A stretch of DNA of 64,000 nt from Paenibacillus jilunlii (lineage in GTDB: Bacteria; Bacillota; Bacilli; Paenibacillales; Paenibacillaceae): assembly GCF_900102965.1 (NCBI RefSeq), contig NZ_FNGM01000001.1:602053-666052 (forward strand). The letters run 5' to 3'. How positions within the stretch are numbered: the first letter of the stretch is position 1; every line of letters begins with the position of its first letter. The position numbers and the translations under genes were made by a program. The notes beneath the pieces were generated by a model. The model ran no database searches and had not been told where the DNA came from. It worked only from the letters and a program-made list of their open reading frames with translations. Below are positions 15,563 to 26,703 of this stretch, piece after piece.

Positions 15563-18382
15563 ATGGAACAAAAAAGTTGGCACAGGCTCGGTGCAGAGGA
15601 ACTGCAGAAGATGTTCGGCGTTCATCCGGGGTCGGGCCTAAGCGGAGAGGATGCCGCGCAGAGGCTGAAGGAGAACGGCCACAATGAGCTGTCGGAAGGG
15701 AAGGCGATATCCCCGCTGACCCTGCTGCTGAACCAGTTCAAGGATTTCATGGTACTGGTGCTCATGGGGGCCACGCTGGTGTCCGGCCTGCTCGGCGAAT
15801 ATCTGGACGCGATAACGATTGTCGCAATCATTATGCTGAACGGGGTGCTGGGTTTTGTGCAGGAATTCCGCGCCGAGCGTTCGCTGCGGGCGCTTAAGCA
15901 GCTTTCGGCACCTTCCGCGAAGGTGCTGCGCGATGGCAGGGTTGAGCATATTCCCGCCAAAATGCTCGTGCCCGGCGATATCGTGCTGCTCGAGAGCGGT
16001 GACCGGATTCCGGCCGATGTCCGCTGGCTGCAGTGCAGCTCGCTGTATGCTGAGGAATCGGCCCTGACCGGTGAATCGCTGCCTGTCTCCAAGCATGCAG
16101 AGGTGATTCATGCCGAAGAAATTCCGCTTGGCGACCAGAAGAATATCGGATTCATGGGCACGATGGTCACCCGGGGGACTGGCCGGGCGATCGTGGTTCG
16201 CACAGGCATGGATACCGAGATGGGTAAAATCGCCGATCTGATTCTGAATACCGAATCTCAGGAAACCCCGCTGCAGCACCGGTTGGAGCAGCTCGGCAAA
16301 ATTCTGATCTATGTCTCGCTGGGTCTTACCATTGTCGTTGTCATTGCAGGCATACTGCACGGGCAGCCTGCGGCTGCCATGTTCCTGGCTGGCGTGAGCC
16401 TTGCCGTTGCCGCTATTCCGGAAGGGCTGCCGGCCATAGTGACCATTGCGCTTGCGCTCGGCGTCCAGCGGATGATCAAGCGGAAGGCGATTGTCCGCAA
16501 GCTGCCTTCTGTGGAAACCCTTGGCTGCGCATCAGTCATTTGCTCCGATAAAACAGGAACGCTGACCCAGAACAAAATGACGGTAACCCGGCTGTGGAAT
16601 GCCGGACGGATTCTGGAAGTCACCGGTGAAGGTTATGCCCCAAGCGGACAAGTGCTGGAAAAGGGCAAGCCCATTGACCTGAAAAATGATCAAAACCTGC
16701 GGCGTATGCTCCAGATCGGTGCTTTGTGCAACAATGCTGAGATCATTGAGACCTTTCCCGGCGAGATGCGCGCCAAACGCAAAGGGAAGGAAAAGGGGAG
16801 CGAGGAAGACATAAATGCGGCCAGCCAGCCGGCCTGGGAGCTGAAAGGGGATCCGACAGAAGGAGCGCTGGTCGCCTTATCCGCAAAAATGGGGCTGACA
16901 GCGCAGTCGCTGGCTGTAACCTATGCCAGAGAGACGGAGTTTCCGTTCGATTCCGAACGAAAGCTGATGTCTGTGGTTGTGAGTCATCCCGGCGGCCGGA
17001 TGATCTGCACCAAAGGCGCACCGGATGTTCTGCTGAACTGCTGTTCATACATGCTGTGGGAAGGTGCTGTCGTACCTTGCACGCCTACCTTGCGCCAGAA
17101 GGTCCTGGAGGCCAATGAACAAATGGCTTCAGGAGCACTGCGTGTGCTGGGAATGGCTTATCGTGATATGCGTTCAGGTGAGGTTGCGGGCAGCGAAAAG
17201 GAAGCGGAAAGTCAACTGATATTCGCCGGACTGGCCGGGATGATTGATCCGCCGCGGCGTGAGGTGCGTGATGCCATCAGCCTCACCCGCCGGGCTGGAA
17301 TCAAGACCGTGATGATTACCGGAGATCATGGCACTACAGCGGAAGCGATTGCCCACCAGCTTGGCATTCTGCAGCGCGGCGGAACGGTGCTGACCGGCAG
17401 CCAGCTCACGCGGATGGATGACGATGCCCTGGATAAGGTATCGGATAATGTGTACGTATATGCCCGGGTCTCCCCCGAGCACAAGCTGCGTATCGTCAAG
17501 TCCCTGCAGCGCCACGGGCATGTGGTGGCTATGACCGGCGACGGCGTCAATGACGCCCCGGCGATCAAAGCGGCAGACATCGGCATCTCCATGGGCATCA
17601 CCGGCACGGATGTAACCAAGGAAGCGTCCTCGCTTATCCTGGGTGACGACAATTTCTCCACTATCGTAGCAGCCATTGAGGAAGGCCGGAACATTTACGA
17701 GAATATCCGTAAATTTATCCGTTACCTGCTCGCCTCCAACGTCGGGGAGATTCTGACGATGTTCTTCGCCATGATGCTGGGTCTGCCGCTGCCGCTGGTT
17801 CCGATCCAGATTCTCTGGGTTAATCTGGTAACTGACGGGCTGCCGGCGATGGCCCTGGGCGTGGACCAGGCTGAGAAGGATTTGATGGAGCATAAGCCCC
17901 GCGGCGCGAAGGAGAACATCTTTGCCCGCCGTCTTGGCTGGAAAATCATCAGCCGCGGATTGCTGATCGGCCTGTGCACATTGGCCGCTTTCTGGCTGAC
18001 GCTCCGCATTGACCCAAGCAGCCCGCAGCAGCTGATCCGGGCGCAGTCGGTTGCTTTTGCCACACTGGTCATGGCCCAGCTGATTCATGTCTTCGACTGC
18101 CGGAGCTCCCGCTCAGTGTTTCACCGCAATCCGCTCCAGAACAAATATCTGGTGCTTGCTGTGCTCTCATCCGTACTGCTGATGCTGGTTGTAATGTATC
18201 TGCCGGTTCTCCAGCCAATCTTCAAGACCGTACCGCTCAGTTTCCGCGAATGGTGCCTGGTGCTGGTCATGGCCGGTGTTCCTACCTTCCTGATGGGGGC
18301 GGGCAGCGTGTGGGGCGGCAAGAAGAACCGCAGCCGCAGCGGAGGGCGGACGATGATAAAAAGTACAAAAATTTCGGCATAA
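15563..18382 (+). CDS. yloB: SERCA-type calcium-translocating P-type ATPase (YloB-like)
   Basis: A 939-residue P2A-type ATPase that exports Ca2+ from the cytosol. In order: cation-ATPase N domain (about 5-75), membrane segments 1-2, actuator domain with LTGES, segments 3-4 with the ion-binding PEGLP, phosphorylation site D329 in SDKTGTLT, nucleotide-binding domain (KGAPD), [10 protein letters not shown] hinge, then six C-terminal segments with NLVTDGLPA. An inserted basic stretch ([14 protein letters not shown]) sits in the N domain near residue 405. ATG 15563 was chosen over upstream frames because GGGAGGGG precedes it. The position opposite rqcH matches B. subtilis yloB, whose product is a Ca2+ pump expressed in sporulation. 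A second such pump is encoded at 54485. Confidence 0.93.
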   Translation: MEQKSWHRLGAEELQKMFGVHPGSGLSGEDAAQRLKENGHNELSEGKAISPLTLLLNQFKDFMVLVLMGATLVSGLLGEYLDAITIVAIIMLNGVLGFVQEFRAERSLRALKQLSAPSAKVLRDGRVEHIPAKMLVPGDIVLLESGDRIPADVRWLQCSSLYAEESALTGESLPVSKHAEVIHAEEIPLGDQKNIGFMGTMVTRGTGRAIVVRTGMDTEMGKIADLILNTESQETPLQHRLEQLGKILIYVSLGLTIVVVIAGILHGQPAAAMFLAGVSLAVAAIPEGLPAIVTIALALGVQRMIKRKAIVRKLPSVETLGCASVICSDKTGTLTQNKMTVTRLWNAGRILEVTGEGYAPSGQVLEKGKPIDLKNDQNLRRMLQIGALCNNAEIIETFPGEMRAKRKGKEKGSEEDINAASQPAWELKGDPTEGALVALSAKMGLTAQSLAVTYARETEFPFDSERKLMSVVVSHPGGRMICTKGAPDVLLNCCSYMLWEGAVVPCTPTLRQKVLEANEQMASGALRVLGMAYRDMRSGEVAGSEKEAESQLIFAGLAGMIDPPRREVRDAISLTRRAGIKTVMITGDHGTTAEAIAHQLGILQRGGTVLTGSQLTRMDDDALDKVSDNVYVYARVSPEHKLRIVKSLQRHGHVVAMTGDGVNDAPAIKAADIGISMGITGTDVTKEASSLILGDDNFSTIVAAIEEGRNIYENIRKFIRYLLASNVGEILTMFFAMMLGLPLPLVPIQILWVNLVTDGLPAMALGVDQAEKDLMEHKPRGAKENIFARRLGWKIISRGLLIGLCTLAAFWLTLRIDPSSPQQLIRAQSVAFATLVMAQLIHVFDCRSSRSVFHRNPLQNKYLVLAVLSSVLLMLVVMYLPVLQPIFKTVPLSFREWCLVLVMAGVPTFLMGAGSVWGGKKNRSRSGGRTMIKSTKISA

Positions 18383-18453
18383 AATCAATAGCTTTAACCC
18401 ATTCCTTTAAGGTATGCTTGGTTCACAATACGTCCTTTAGGAGTGGAATCACA

Positions 18454-19290
18454 ATGGAATTTACCAAAATGCACGGCCTGGGCAATGACTTTATTATTGT
18501 ATTCGGCGAGCAGGAGCTGCCGGGGAATGCCTCTGAGCTGGCAGTTACACTATGCAACCGGTTTTTTGGCATCGGTGCCGATGGACTGGTATACATCCTT
18601 CCGTCGGAACGCGGCGATTATATGATGCGCATCATGAATTCGGACGGCTCCGAAGCAGAGCAATGCGGCAATGCAATCCGCTGTGTGTCCAAATATGTCT
18701 ACGAGCACGGGCTGGTCAGCTCAGAGCAGATAGTAATTGAAACGATTGGTGCAGGTGAGCAGAAAGTAAGCTTGCAGGTGAAGGATGGAGTGGTGGAGAC
18801 GGTTACCGTCGATATGGGCGAGCCTGTCTTGTCGGGAACGCAGATTCCTGTAGCCATTGATGCCGAGCTGGTGCTGGACCAGCCGATTGAGGCGGATGGA
18901 AGGGCGTTCAGATTCACTGCCGTATCCATGGGCAATCCGCACTGTGTAATCTATGTGGACGATGCCGTAGGCTTTGATCTGGCCACCTGGGGGCCGAAGC
19001 TCGAAGTTCACCCGCTTTTCCCGAGAAAAGTAAACGTTGAATTCGCCACCGTGCTGGACCGCAGTCATGTCGATATGCGTGTCTGGGAACGCGGAGCAGG
19101 GCCTACATTGGCCTGTGGAACCGGTGCTTGCGCCACGCTGGTTTCCTCAGTGCTGAACGGTCTGACCGACCGCTCGGCGACAATCAGCCTCAAGGGCGGC
19201 GATCTGTTTATTGAATGGAACGAAGAAGACAATCATGTCTATATGACGGGTCCGGCTCAAGTGGTATATACCGGGTCTGTAGAGATTTAA
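18454..19290 (+). CDS. dapF: Diaminopimelate epimerase
   Basis: A 278-residue cofactor-free epimerase converting LL- to meso-diaminopimelate, for lysine and peptidoglycan cross-bridges. The two catalytic cysteines are C71 in EQCGNAIRC and C221 in LACGTGACAT, each within the family signatures. The N-terminus MEFTKMHGLGNDFI is typical. The frame opens from 18250 inside the ATPase gene, but ATG 18454 has TTAGGAGTGG upstream. It stands alone with its own terminator. I find no lysine riboswitch or T-box in the 71 bases before it. Confidence 0.97.
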   Translation: MEFTKMHGLGNDFIIVFGEQELPGNASELAVTLCNRFFGIGADGLVYILPSERGDYMMRIMNSDGSEAEQCGNAIRCVSKYVYEHGLVSSEQIVIETIGAGEQKVSLQVKDGVVETVTVDMGEPVLSGTQIPVAIDAELVLDQPIEADGRAFRFTAVSMGNPHCVIYVDDAVGFDLATWGPKLEVHPLFPRKVNVEFATVLDRSHVDMRVWERGAGPTLACGTGACATLVSSVLNGLTDRSATISLKGGDLFIEWNEEDNHVYMTGPAQVVYTGSVEI

Positions 19291-19320
19291 TCAGTCTCTC
19301 CCTAGGCTGGGATTCACAAT

Positions 19321-19373
19321 AAAAGAGCTATTTTCAGGTGAACCTTTACTTGGAAATAGCTCTTTTCGTTTTT
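19321..19373 (+). terminator. Intrinsic terminator after dapF
   Basis: AAAAGAGCTATTT (from 19321) pairs with AAATAGCTCTTTT (ending 19366), then CGTTTTTG. It is symmetrical in A/T flanks, so it may be bidirectional. Confidence 0.85.
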
Positions 19374-19538
19374 GCGAATGAAAAAAATCTGAAAATAGTT
19401 CATTTTTCATTTTTTTTGATGAAAAAAGTCGAATTACACAAAGTGAATTAGGATGATCGTCCGATATATATTTGAGTTGTTAAAAAATACATAGTTTAGA
19501 TTTTCAGTAACCAATCAGCATTAGAAAGGTGGACATTT

Positions 19539-20846
19539 ATGAAACATGCTTCAACACGCAATTTTGCAATGATTTTAGCCTTTGTGATGCTGGTAACGCT
19601 TGTTGGCTGCGCAGGGAAAGGAAACGAAGAAGTACAGAAGTCTGATAAACAAATCACGTTGAATTTTATGTGGTGGGGGAAGCCGAGCCGGAAAGAGATC
19701 ACTTTAAAAGTTATTGAGCTGTTTGAAAAAGAAAATCCCAATATAAAAATTAATACTGAGGATTACCCTTCAACCGGTGAGGTCGCCCAAAAGCTTGCTA
19801 TGGATACCGCCGAGCAAAAAACACCGGATCTTATGCAGATGGACTACAATTTTGCCTTTAATTATGTTACCCACGATTTAATTGAGCCGCTCGGCCCATA
19901 TGTTAAATCCAATATTCTTGATCTGTCCGATGTGGATAAGTCTTACCTGGTGTCAGGACAGTATGAAGGGAAGCAGTACGGCATCCCTATGGGATCAAAC
20001 GCTTTGGGAATGGCATATGACCCTGCCATGTTTGAGCAGTATGGGATACAGCCCCTTCAAGATCCATATACCGTTCAGGATCTGCAACAAACGATGCAGC
20101 AATTTAAAGATAAGGTGCAGACCCCGGGTTTTTATCCTTTGAATGCGATGTTTGACTTATCCTATTGGTTCAGAATGAAGGGTGAATCTTTTTATAATAA
20201 GGAAAAAACGGGTCTTGGTTACACAGATGCTACTATGATTGAGTATCTGACTTTGATCAAAACATGGCTGGATCAGGGGCTTTTGAACCCCGGTACAGCC
20301 GTAGCCGCTGATGAGAAAAATCCGTTGGCAGCCGGGAAAACAGCATTTTTACAAAGTGTAAGCAACCAGATGGTTTCGATGGGTGACGAAGCAGGCCGAA
20401 CCCTGAAAATCATGAACCTTCCAACCGTCGAGGGTGCTGCCGCAGAAGGGAACTTTATCAAACCATCCATGTTTATAATGGTATCTTCTTACTCTGAACA
20501 TAAGGAAGCGGCTGTCAAATTCGTCAGCTTTCTTACGAATGACAAGGAAGCGAATGATATTCTAAAAGGTGAGCGCGGGGTTCCGATCGCCGCTAAAGTT
20601 GCTGAACAATTATCCAATGAAGCTGCTGAACAGGGGAAAGAACAATATTCATTTATGAATTATATTGCCAAGCACTCCACCCCGATTGATCCGCCTGCAC
20701 CGTTGTCCGATGCGGTCATCCAAAACTCTTTAAAGCTTATTCTCAAAAATCTGTATGGCGGCAGCATTACACCAGAGGCGGCTGCACGCTCCTTTAGAGC
20801 ACAGGCCGAAGAGGTTTTGGAAGGGAAGGGGAAGGGAAGCAAATGA
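19539..20846 (+). CDS. Extracellular solute-binding lipoprotein (CUT1 sugar-type)
   Basis: A 435-residue substrate-binding lipoprotein. A signal peptide ends in the lipobox LVGC with lipidated C24. The mature part has the family 1 solute-binding pattern ([13 protein letters not shown] ... DLMQMDYNF ... [16 protein letters not shown]), as in carbohydrate ABC importers. There are no permease or ATPase genes beside it; instead its end overlaps a chemoreceptor gene by ATGA. This suggests the binding protein hands its ligand state to the receptor, or serves a permease elsewhere. The 160-base AT-rich leader is lower in GC than the flanking housekeeping genes. AAAGGTGG lies before the start. The ligand is unknown, probably a sugar or oligosaccharide. 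Confidence 0.88.
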   Translation: MKHASTRNFAMILAFVMLVTLVGCAGKGNEEVQKSDKQITLNFMWWGKPSRKEITLKVIELFEKENPNIKINTEDYPSTGEVAQKLAMDTAEQKTPDLMQMDYNFAFNYVTHDLIEPLGPYVKSNILDLSDVDKSYLVSGQYEGKQYGIPMGSNALGMAYDPAMFEQYGIQPLQDPYTVQDLQQTMQQFKDKVQTPGFYPLNAMFDLSYWFRMKGESFYNKEKTGLGYTDATMIEYLTLIKTWLDQGLLNPGTAVAADEKNPLAAGKTAFLQSVSNQMVSMGDEAGRTLKIMNLPTVEGAAAEGNFIKPSMFIMVSSYSEHKEAAVKFVSFLTNDKEANDILKGERGVPIAAKVAEQLSNEAAEQGKEQYSFMNYIAKHSTPIDPPAPLSDAVIQNSLKLILKNLYGGSITPEAAARSFRAQAEEVLEGKGKGSK

Positions 20847-22558
20847 ACAAGCTCTTGGGGATGTTTCAAGCAAAAAGTATAAAGCAGCGTCTATATGTAG
20901 GTTTTGGTATCATTTTGATATTGCTGGTCTTTCTCGGAGTTACCGGATACATGTATCTCTCGCAAATTAACGGAACCTATACGGCCCTCCTGAACAAGCA
21001 AGTCGCTACGATTGGCTTAATCAAAGATTTGAACACAACAATCGAATCTGAACATGCGAATGTATCCGATTTTCTTGTTTCCGGAGATCAGAAAAAATTG
21101 GATGATTATGCGGCAGCACGCCTTAAATTCACGGAGCATCATGCAAAGCTGGATTCATTGATAACCGATCGCGGTAAACGGCAGATTCTGGCCGGGTTAG
21201 ATTTGCTGCAGCTGCAATTTATAGTCATTTCCGATCAGATGATTGACGCTAAAAATAAAGGTGAATCGGAGAGCATTGTATCTATTGCCGTCAATCAGAG
21301 TGTCGTCTTGGACAAGTTTATTGAAGTAGCACGCAAGCTGGTTGCCACAGAACAGTCGGAAGCTGATGACCAGATTGCCATAGCACAGGAGCAGGCAGAA
21401 AATGTGAAGTCTACCATCATTGGTATTGGCATTATATCTCTGATAGCAGCAGCATTGCTGGCAATTCTGATCAGCGGACAGATATCCAATCCTATTAAGC
21501 TGCTTCGGGTAGCCGCTGCCAAGATTGCCGACGGAGATTTGACAGTTAACGAAATTCATATCAAAAACAAGGATGAACTTGGCGATCTGGCGGGTGCTTT
21601 TAATCAGATGGCAGGCAATCTGCGGCATTTAATTCAAGAAATCGGCACCCATGCCGAACAGGTCGCAGCCTCCGCCGAGGAACTGACAGCAGGTGCTGAA
21701 CAAACAAGCCAGGCCACTGAGCATATTGCTCACATTACAGAAGATCTGGCCCAAGGAACGGAACAACAAGTAGAAAGCATAAGCGGCAGCATGAAGATGG
21801 TACACCGGATGGAGGAACAGGCAATCTTTATCGAACAGAGCGCCTACAGTGTAAATCAGTCCGCCATAAATGCTTCGCAGATTGTTGTTCAGGGATCTGA
21901 TGCCGTCAGGTCGGCAATCAGCCAAATGTCATCTATTCAAGCGAACTCCAATGAGGTTGCAGAATCTGTTAAATCCCTGGGGGAAAAGTCAAAGGAAATC
22001 AGCACGATTATTAACTTTATTAATGAAATTGCAGGCCAGACGAACCTCTTGTCTTTGAATGCCTCCATTGAAGCGGCGCGTGCAGGAGAAGCCGGCAGAG
22101 GATTTGCCGTTGTTGCCTCCGAGGTCAAAAAGCTTGCAGACCAAACCGCAATGTCCGGAAAGCAGATTTCGGAGGTCATTAAGAATATCCAGCTGGAGAG
22201 CGAAATTAGCGTGAATAATGTATTAAAAGGGGAAGAAGAGGTTCTTCTGGGAATCCGTTCCGTAACGGAGGCCGGAAAAGCCTTTGAACAGATTGAAATG
22301 GCTATGAGCGGTGTGACTGCAGAGATTAGTGAAGTTTCCACGGCTTCGAAAGAAATGTCCGATGATACTAAAAATCTGGTTACCTCCTTTGAAGCGATTT
22401 CTGTGATTGTGAATGAAACATCCGAAGGGACACAAAGTGTCTCAGCATCTGCACAAGAAACGTTGGCTACGGTGGAAGAAGTGAACAGTGCTTCTACTGC
22501 TCTGGCAAAAATGTCTGAAGAGCTCTTAGAACTGGCTGGAAAATTTAAAATTAGCTGA
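20843..22558 (+). CDS. Methyl-accepting chemotaxis protein
   Basis: A 571-residue transmembrane chemoreceptor. Membrane segment 1 is at about 18-38; an extracytoplasmic four-helix-bundle sensor at about 40-190; segment 2 at about 191-211; HAMP at about 212-265; and a long cytoplasmic signalling coiled coil to the end. The highly conserved hairpin tip ([20 protein letters not shown] then [14 protein letters not shown]) contacts CheW and CheA. There is no C-terminal CheR-binding pentapeptide. It overlaps the solute-binding protein gene by 4 bases. A periplasmic binding protein signalling through a co-encoded receptor is known in principle (for example maltose protein and Tar), and the pairing here hints at that mode. 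A terminator follows 32 bases after the stop. Confidence 0.93.
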   Translation: MNKLLGMFQAKSIKQRLYVGFGIILILLVFLGVTGYMYLSQINGTYTALLNKQVATIGLIKDLNTTIESEHANVSDFLVSGDQKKLDDYAAARLKFTEHHAKLDSLITDRGKRQILAGLDLLQLQFIVISDQMIDAKNKGESESIVSIAVNQSVVLDKFIEVARKLVATEQSEADDQIAIAQEQAENVKSTIIGIGIISLIAAALLAILISGQISNPIKLLRVAAAKIADGDLTVNEIHIKNKDELGDLAGAFNQMAGNLRHLIQEIGTHAEQVAASAEELTAGAEQTSQATEHIAHITEDLAQGTEQQVESISGSMKMVHRMEEQAIFIEQSAYSVNQSAINASQIVVQGSDAVRSAISQMSSIQANSNEVAESVKSLGEKSKEISTIINFINEIAGQTNLLSLNASIEAARAGEAGRGFAVVASEVKKLADQTAMSGKQISEVIKNIQLESEISVNNVLKGEEEVLLGIRSVTEAGKAFEQIEMAMSGVTAEISEVSTASKEMSDDTKNLVTSFEAISVIVNETSEGTQSVSASAQETLATVEEVNSASTALAKMSEELLELAGKFKIS

Positions 22559-22589
22559 TTTCAAATAAGCTATGATCATCACCTGACTG

Positions 22590-22626
22590 ACAGCAAGTCT
22601 CCGAATATGGAGATTTGCTGTTTTTT
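22590..22626 (+). terminator. Intrinsic terminator after chemoreceptor operon
   Basis: ACAGCAAGTCTCC and GGAGATTTGCTGT form a 13-bp stem (one G-U) with loop GAATAT, followed by TTTTT. Confidence 0.9.
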
Positions 22627-22723
22627 GCGTATGTGCCCGACGTTCTTCAATATGGCTGGACAGCCGAATAATGGCAGGACTTAATGCAAATAATACCACC
22701 CAGTACTGGATAGGAGGCCTGAG

Positions 22724-24388
22724 ATGGATACGAAAGGTCAATGGAAGCGCAGCGCCAAGGCGGCACATACGGATCAAACGGTATCGCAGACCGGAAGACA
22801 GCCGGGGCTGTCTTTTGAGCTGTCCGAGAGCCTGGCGGGCATTCAGTCCGAGCTTGGGAACAGCCCTGACCTCATCATACGCCAGATCCAGCTGGGCGGT
22901 CCTCTCCGTATCCAGGCCGCAGCCGTCCACCTGAGCGGGCTGGCCGACACCTCGGCTGTAAATCAATTTGTAATAGGCTCTCTCCTTGGCAACATGGAAG
23001 GTCTGTTCATGGACAGCGAAGAAGGAGGCATTGATGAAGGCCGGCTCCCAGCCATGATCCTGAACCGGGCTCTGGAGATTGGAGAGGCAGAAATCAAGGA
23101 AGAGTGGAAAGAAATGATGCTTGCGGTTCTATCGGGGGATACCGTCATTCTGCTTGACGGCTATGCGACCTCTATTCTTTGCGCTACGAGAGGAGGGGAA
23201 TGGCGTTCGGTCGGCGAGCCTTCCTCCCAGTTGGTTGTCCGGGGCCCGAAGGATGGTTTTGTTGAGTCGGTGGCTACCAATATTTCCCTCATCCGCCGGA
23301 GAATCAAGTCGCCCAAGCTGCATCTGGAGTACATGAAGATCGGAAGTGAAACCCAGACCCTTGTAGCGCTGATGTATGTGAAGGATATTGCGGGAGAAGA
23401 TCTGATCAGTGAAGTGCGGGAACGGCTGGGCAAGATTGCTATGAATGAAGTGCTGGAATCCGGTTATATCGAAGAGCTGATTCAGGACAAAACCTTTACG
23501 CCGTTCCCGACGATTTATAATACAGAGCGTCCCGATGTGGCTGCCGGCAATTTGCTGGAGGGGCGGGTAGTGATCATTGTCGACGGCACACCCTTTGTCC
23601 TAATTCTGCCCGCAGTGTTTACGCAATTTTTTCAATCCGCAGAGGATTATTCGCAGAGATTCGATATTGCCATTCTGATGAGGGTCGTCAGATATATGAG
23701 TTTTATCGTTCTGATTTTGGGTCCTTCCGTGTACATCTCCCTGACCACCTACCATTATGAAATGATCCCGACTACACTGCTGATTAATTTGCTGGCCCAG
23801 CGGGAGAATGTGCCGTTCCCGGCTTTGGTCGAGGCGCTGCTGATGGAAGGTGCTTTTGAGATCCTCCGTGAAGCCGGTGTGCGGATGCCGCGTGTCATCG
23901 GACAGACGGTGTCGGTTGTCGGCGCGCTTATTCTGGGTTCTGCCGTAGTTGAGGCTGGCATTATCACGCCGATAATGGTGATTGTCGTCGCATTGACCGG
24001 GATTGCCAGCTTTGCCATTCCAGCCTATAACATGTCGATTGCGGGCAGACTTATCCGCTTTGCTTTTCTTCTGCTTGCGGGGATGTTTGGCTTTTATGGG
24101 GTCATTCTGGGGCTGATTGTCATGGTCGCGCATATGAACAGTCTGCGTTCCTTCGGCGTCCCTTATTTGTCGCCCTTTGTGCCGCTGTCTGTAAAAGGCC
24201 AGAAGGATACCATTCTGCGGCTGCCGCTCTGGCTGATGACTCCCCGCAAATCGCCGCAGCAAATGCGTGCCGAGCTGCCGGAGTTCATGCGTTTGACTAC
24301 AGGGAATGAGGAACTGCTGGCCCCATTGATTGGCAAGGCGGGCAGGCCTCCTGAAACCGCTGAAGGAGATCAACCCGATGAACAATAA
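22724..24388 (+). CDS. Spore germinant receptor A subunit (GerA family)
   Basis: A 554-residue GerAA/GerKA-type protein, a subunit of the inner spore membrane germinant receptor that forms a ligand-gated ion channel. The N-terminal soluble region (about 1-300) includes DPDLIIRQI-like and SVATNISLIRRRIKSPKL stretches. The membrane domain lies about 305-500, with the family motif PALVEALLMEGAFEILREAG split over two helices and GSAVVEAGIITP. The start ATG has TAGGAGGCC before it. It is first in a three-gene A-C-B operon and its last 11 bases overlap the C-subunit gene. Which nutrients it senses cannot be read from sequence. Forespore sigma-G control is expected from the family, but I did not identify a promoter. 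Confidence 0.93.
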   Translation: MDTKGQWKRSAKAAHTDQTVSQTGRQPGLSFELSESLAGIQSELGNSPDLIIRQIQLGGPLRIQAAAVHLSGLADTSAVNQFVIGSLLGNMEGLFMDSEEGGIDEGRLPAMILNRALEIGEAEIKEEWKEMMLAVLSGDTVILLDGYATSILCATRGGEWRSVGEPSSQLVVRGPKDGFVESVATNISLIRRRIKSPKLHLEYMKIGSETQTLVALMYVKDIAGEDLISEVRERLGKIAMNEVLESGYIEELIQDKTFTPFPTIYNTERPDVAAGNLLEGRVVIIVDGTPFVLILPAVFTQFFQSAEDYSQRFDIAILMRVVRYMSFIVLILGPSVYISLTTYHYEMIPTTLLINLLAQRENVPFPALVEALLMEGAFEILREAGVRMPRVIGQTVSVVGALILGSAVVEAGIITPIMVIVVALTGIASFAIPAYNMSIAGRLIRFAFLLLAGMFGFYGVILGLIVMVAHMNSLRSFGVPYLSPFVPLSVKGQKDTILRLPLWLMTPRKSPQQMRAELPEFMRLTTGNEELLAPLIGKAGRPPETAEGDQPDEQ

Positions 24389-25583
24389 AAGACTGGGACT
24401 CTCCCTCTTGATCACCATGCAAATGCTGCTGCCCCTCGTTCTAACCGGCTGCTGGGACAGTGTCGAGCTCAACCGGAGGGCGATCGTTTCCGGAGTTGGG
24501 ATTGACAGGGGGCCGTCGGATGACCAGAAATATATCCTTTCCTTTCAGGTAATCATTGCGGAGGAGATCTCCGGAGAACAGACCAGAAGCAGTTCGCCGG
24601 TGGCTTTATATTCCGGAAGCGGACGGACGATGTTTGAAGCGCTGGCGAATGCCTCGCGGCAAACTGCACGTTTTTTGTCGCTCGGGCATGTCAGAGTGGT
24701 GGTCATTTCCGAGGAATTCGCCCGTGAAGGCATTAAAGATATGCTGGATGTGCTGGAAAGGGAAAGCGACATGCGGCTGACCAGCCTGGTTTTTATCTCC
24801 AAGGATCAGCCGGCCAGTGAAGTGATGTCGACCATGACTGTGTTCAGCAAGATTCCTGCCAATGATCTGGTTGAGAAGCTGGACACTACCTCGAAGCAGT
24901 TCGGCTACAATTACAAAATGGAGGTGGATGATGTAATCAGAGGCATCCAGGTCAGGGGAGGAGGACCGGTTATTAATGGGGTTTTCAGGACCGGAGGCAG
25001 AGAACGCGGGGATTCGAATGACAACTTGAAAACCATCACTCCTGATACGATACTGAGAATTTCCAGATTGGCCGTGTTCAAGGATGATAAGCTCAAGGGC
25101 TGGCTTGAAGGAAAAACCGCGTTCGGTACGGTCCTTCTGCTTAACAAACTTAAAGAATTCCCCGTAGTCATTAAAAAGGATAACGGTTATTTGGCTTTCA
25201 ATGTGTATCAATCCCAAGTATCGGTTGATGCAGAGGCCAAGGATCCTGAACATCCTGTGATTATCATTAAAATCACCCAACAGGCGGCGCTCAAGGAATC
25301 TCCAAATTCACTTGACCTTACCTCGCCCGAAGTCCTGGAGAAGCTGTCGGAGCAGTTGACGATGGAGGCCCGCAGCCAAATCCGGGAGGCGATTGCCGCT
25401 GCCCGGAAGCTGGAAAGTGATTATATCGGCTTCGGAGAGGCCGTAAAACGGGAAAATCCACATGGCTGGAAGAAGGTCAAGGATCATTGGGAGGACATTT
25501 TTGCGGCTTGCGAGATCAAAATTGATGCGGACACCGTAATCAGACATACGGATATGCGGGGGAATTCCTTCCAGGTGTATTAA
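24378..25583 (+). CDS. Spore germinant receptor C subunit, Ger(x)C lipoprotein
   Basis: A 401-residue lipoprotein of the Ger(x)C family. The signal peptide ends with lipobox LTGC (C25), followed by the typical CWDSVELNRRAIVSGVGID. The mature domain carries family features such as SVSGVGID-like strand starts and a long C-terminal helix region (QIREAIAAARKLESDYIGFG). GerC subunits sit on the outer face of the spore inner membrane as part of the receptor. A longer frame begins upstream in the A gene; ATG 24378 was chosen for its AAGGAG site and signal peptide. It is followed 19 bases later by the B subunit. Confidence 0.93.
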   Translation: MNNKRLGLSLLITMQMLLPLVLTGCWDSVELNRRAIVSGVGIDRGPSDDQKYILSFQVIIAEEISGEQTRSSSPVALYSGSGRTMFEALANASRQTARFLSLGHVRVVVISEEFAREGIKDMLDVLERESDMRLTSLVFISKDQPASEVMSTMTVFSKIPANDLVEKLDTTSKQFGYNYKMEVDDVIRGIQVRGGGPVINGVFRTGGRERGDSNDNLKTITPDTILRISRLAVFKDDKLKGWLEGKTAFGTVLLLNKLKEFPVVIKKDNGYLAFNVYQSQVSVDAEAKDPEHPVIIIKITQQAALKESPNSLDLTSPEVLEKLSEQLTMEARSQIREAIAAARKLESDYIGFGEAVKRENPHGWKKVKDHWEDIFAACEIKIDADTVIRHTDMRGNSFQVY

Positions 25584-25602
25584 CTAGACGGAGGTCGAGG
25601 AA

Positions 25603-26703
25603 ATGGGAACGGTTAAAGTCGGGCTGATCCAGTTTTTCAGCATTACCCTGCTGTTTGAGCTGGGAACGGCGCTGGTCGTCAATCTGGGCATGGCAGCAGG
25701 CAGGGATGCATGGCTTTCTATACTTATCGGCAGTGCGGGAGGGATTGGCGTATTTGCAGGATACGCTTATTTGTACAGGAAATACCCTGAACTGCCTTTC
25801 ACAGCCTATACCCGGAAGGTTCTGGGCAAATATATTGGGACCCCCGTAGCGTTGATCTACGTTATTTTATATATCAATCTGGCCGCCCGGGATTTGCGTG
25901 ACGGCAGTACAATGCTCGCGATGGCTACCATGCATAACACCCCGCTGTTTATTCTCAGCATGCTGATGATTCTTTCAAGCGCCTACGTTCTGCACAAAGG
26001 TTTTGAAGTTCTGACCCGGACATCCCTGGTTTTTCTGCTCCTTGTCCTGCTGATCGGCCTATTCAGCACCCTTATGCTGATGTTCTCGGGATCGATTAAT
26101 TTGAACCGGCTTCTGCCGATGCTGGAGGATGGGGTAGAACCTGTGATCCGTTCAGTACTGCATCAGAACTATATGTTCCCCTTTGGCGAGATGATCGCTT
26201 TTACCATGCTCATGCCCTTTCTCTCCAATGTAAAAAAAGGCCCTTGGGTTATTGCGGGGGCGATGCTGGTTTCCGCTCTGATGCTGAGTTTTACGATGGC
26301 TCTGAACATCTCTGTGCTCGGGGATGACATTGTGGAGCGCTCCCCTCTGCCGCTGATGCCTACGATCAGCAAGATATCGATTTCGGACTTTATCCAGCGT
26401 GTGGATATTTTTGTGGTCATGGTGCTGATCATCGGCGTGTTTTTTAAAATTTCTGTGTTTTTCGCTGCGGCACTGATTGGGATATCTGACCTCTTCGGCA
26501 TACCTTACCGCAAAATGCTCTATCCCTGCACGCTGATTATTTTGTTTACCTCTATGCTGGATGCCCGCAGCTTTACCGAGCATCTCGATGAGGGAGGGAG
26601 ACTGCTGTATACCGTGTATCCGTTCTTGATGATAGCCATACCGGCTGTTCTAATCCTCGTCTCGGTATTGAAAAGCTATTTCTCGGCTCCCCGGCCGGGC
26701 TGA
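25603..26703 (+). CDS. Spore germinant receptor B subunit (GerB, APC-like permease)
   Basis: A 366-residue integral membrane protein of the spore germination GerB family, related to amino-acid permeases. About ten hydrophobic segments are visible, starting with VGLIQFFSITLLFELGTALV and ending in FLMIAIPAVLILVSVL. B subunits form the germinant-binding pocket of GerA-type receptors. It completes the A-C-B operon, with GGAGGTCGAGG before the start. The last 28 bases of the gene overlap, on the opposite strand, the end of a small membrane protein gene. Confidence 0.93.
   Translation: MGTVKVGLIQFFSITLLFELGTALVVNLGMAAGRDAWLSILIGSAGGIGVFAGYAYLYRKYPELPFTAYTRKVLGKYIGTPVALIYVILYINLAARDLRDGSTMLAMATMHNTPLFILSMLMILSSAYVLHKGFEVLTRTSLVFLLLVLLIGLFSTLMLMFSGSINLNRLLPMLEDGVEPVIRSVLHQNYMFPFGEMIAFTMLMPFLSNVKKGPWVIAGAMLVSALMLSFTMALNISVLGDDIVERSPLPLMPTISKISISDFIQRVDIFVVMVLIIGVFFKISVFFAAALIGISDLFGIPYRKMLYPCTLIILFTSMLDARSFTEHLDEGGRLLYTVYPFLMIAIPAVLILVSVLKSYFSAPRPG

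Noticed and set aside
23600-24472. 290-codon frame antisense to the gerA-type gene
   Set aside because: Composition rich in His, Gln and Arg is typical of antisense shadows; the plus strand gene is well supported.
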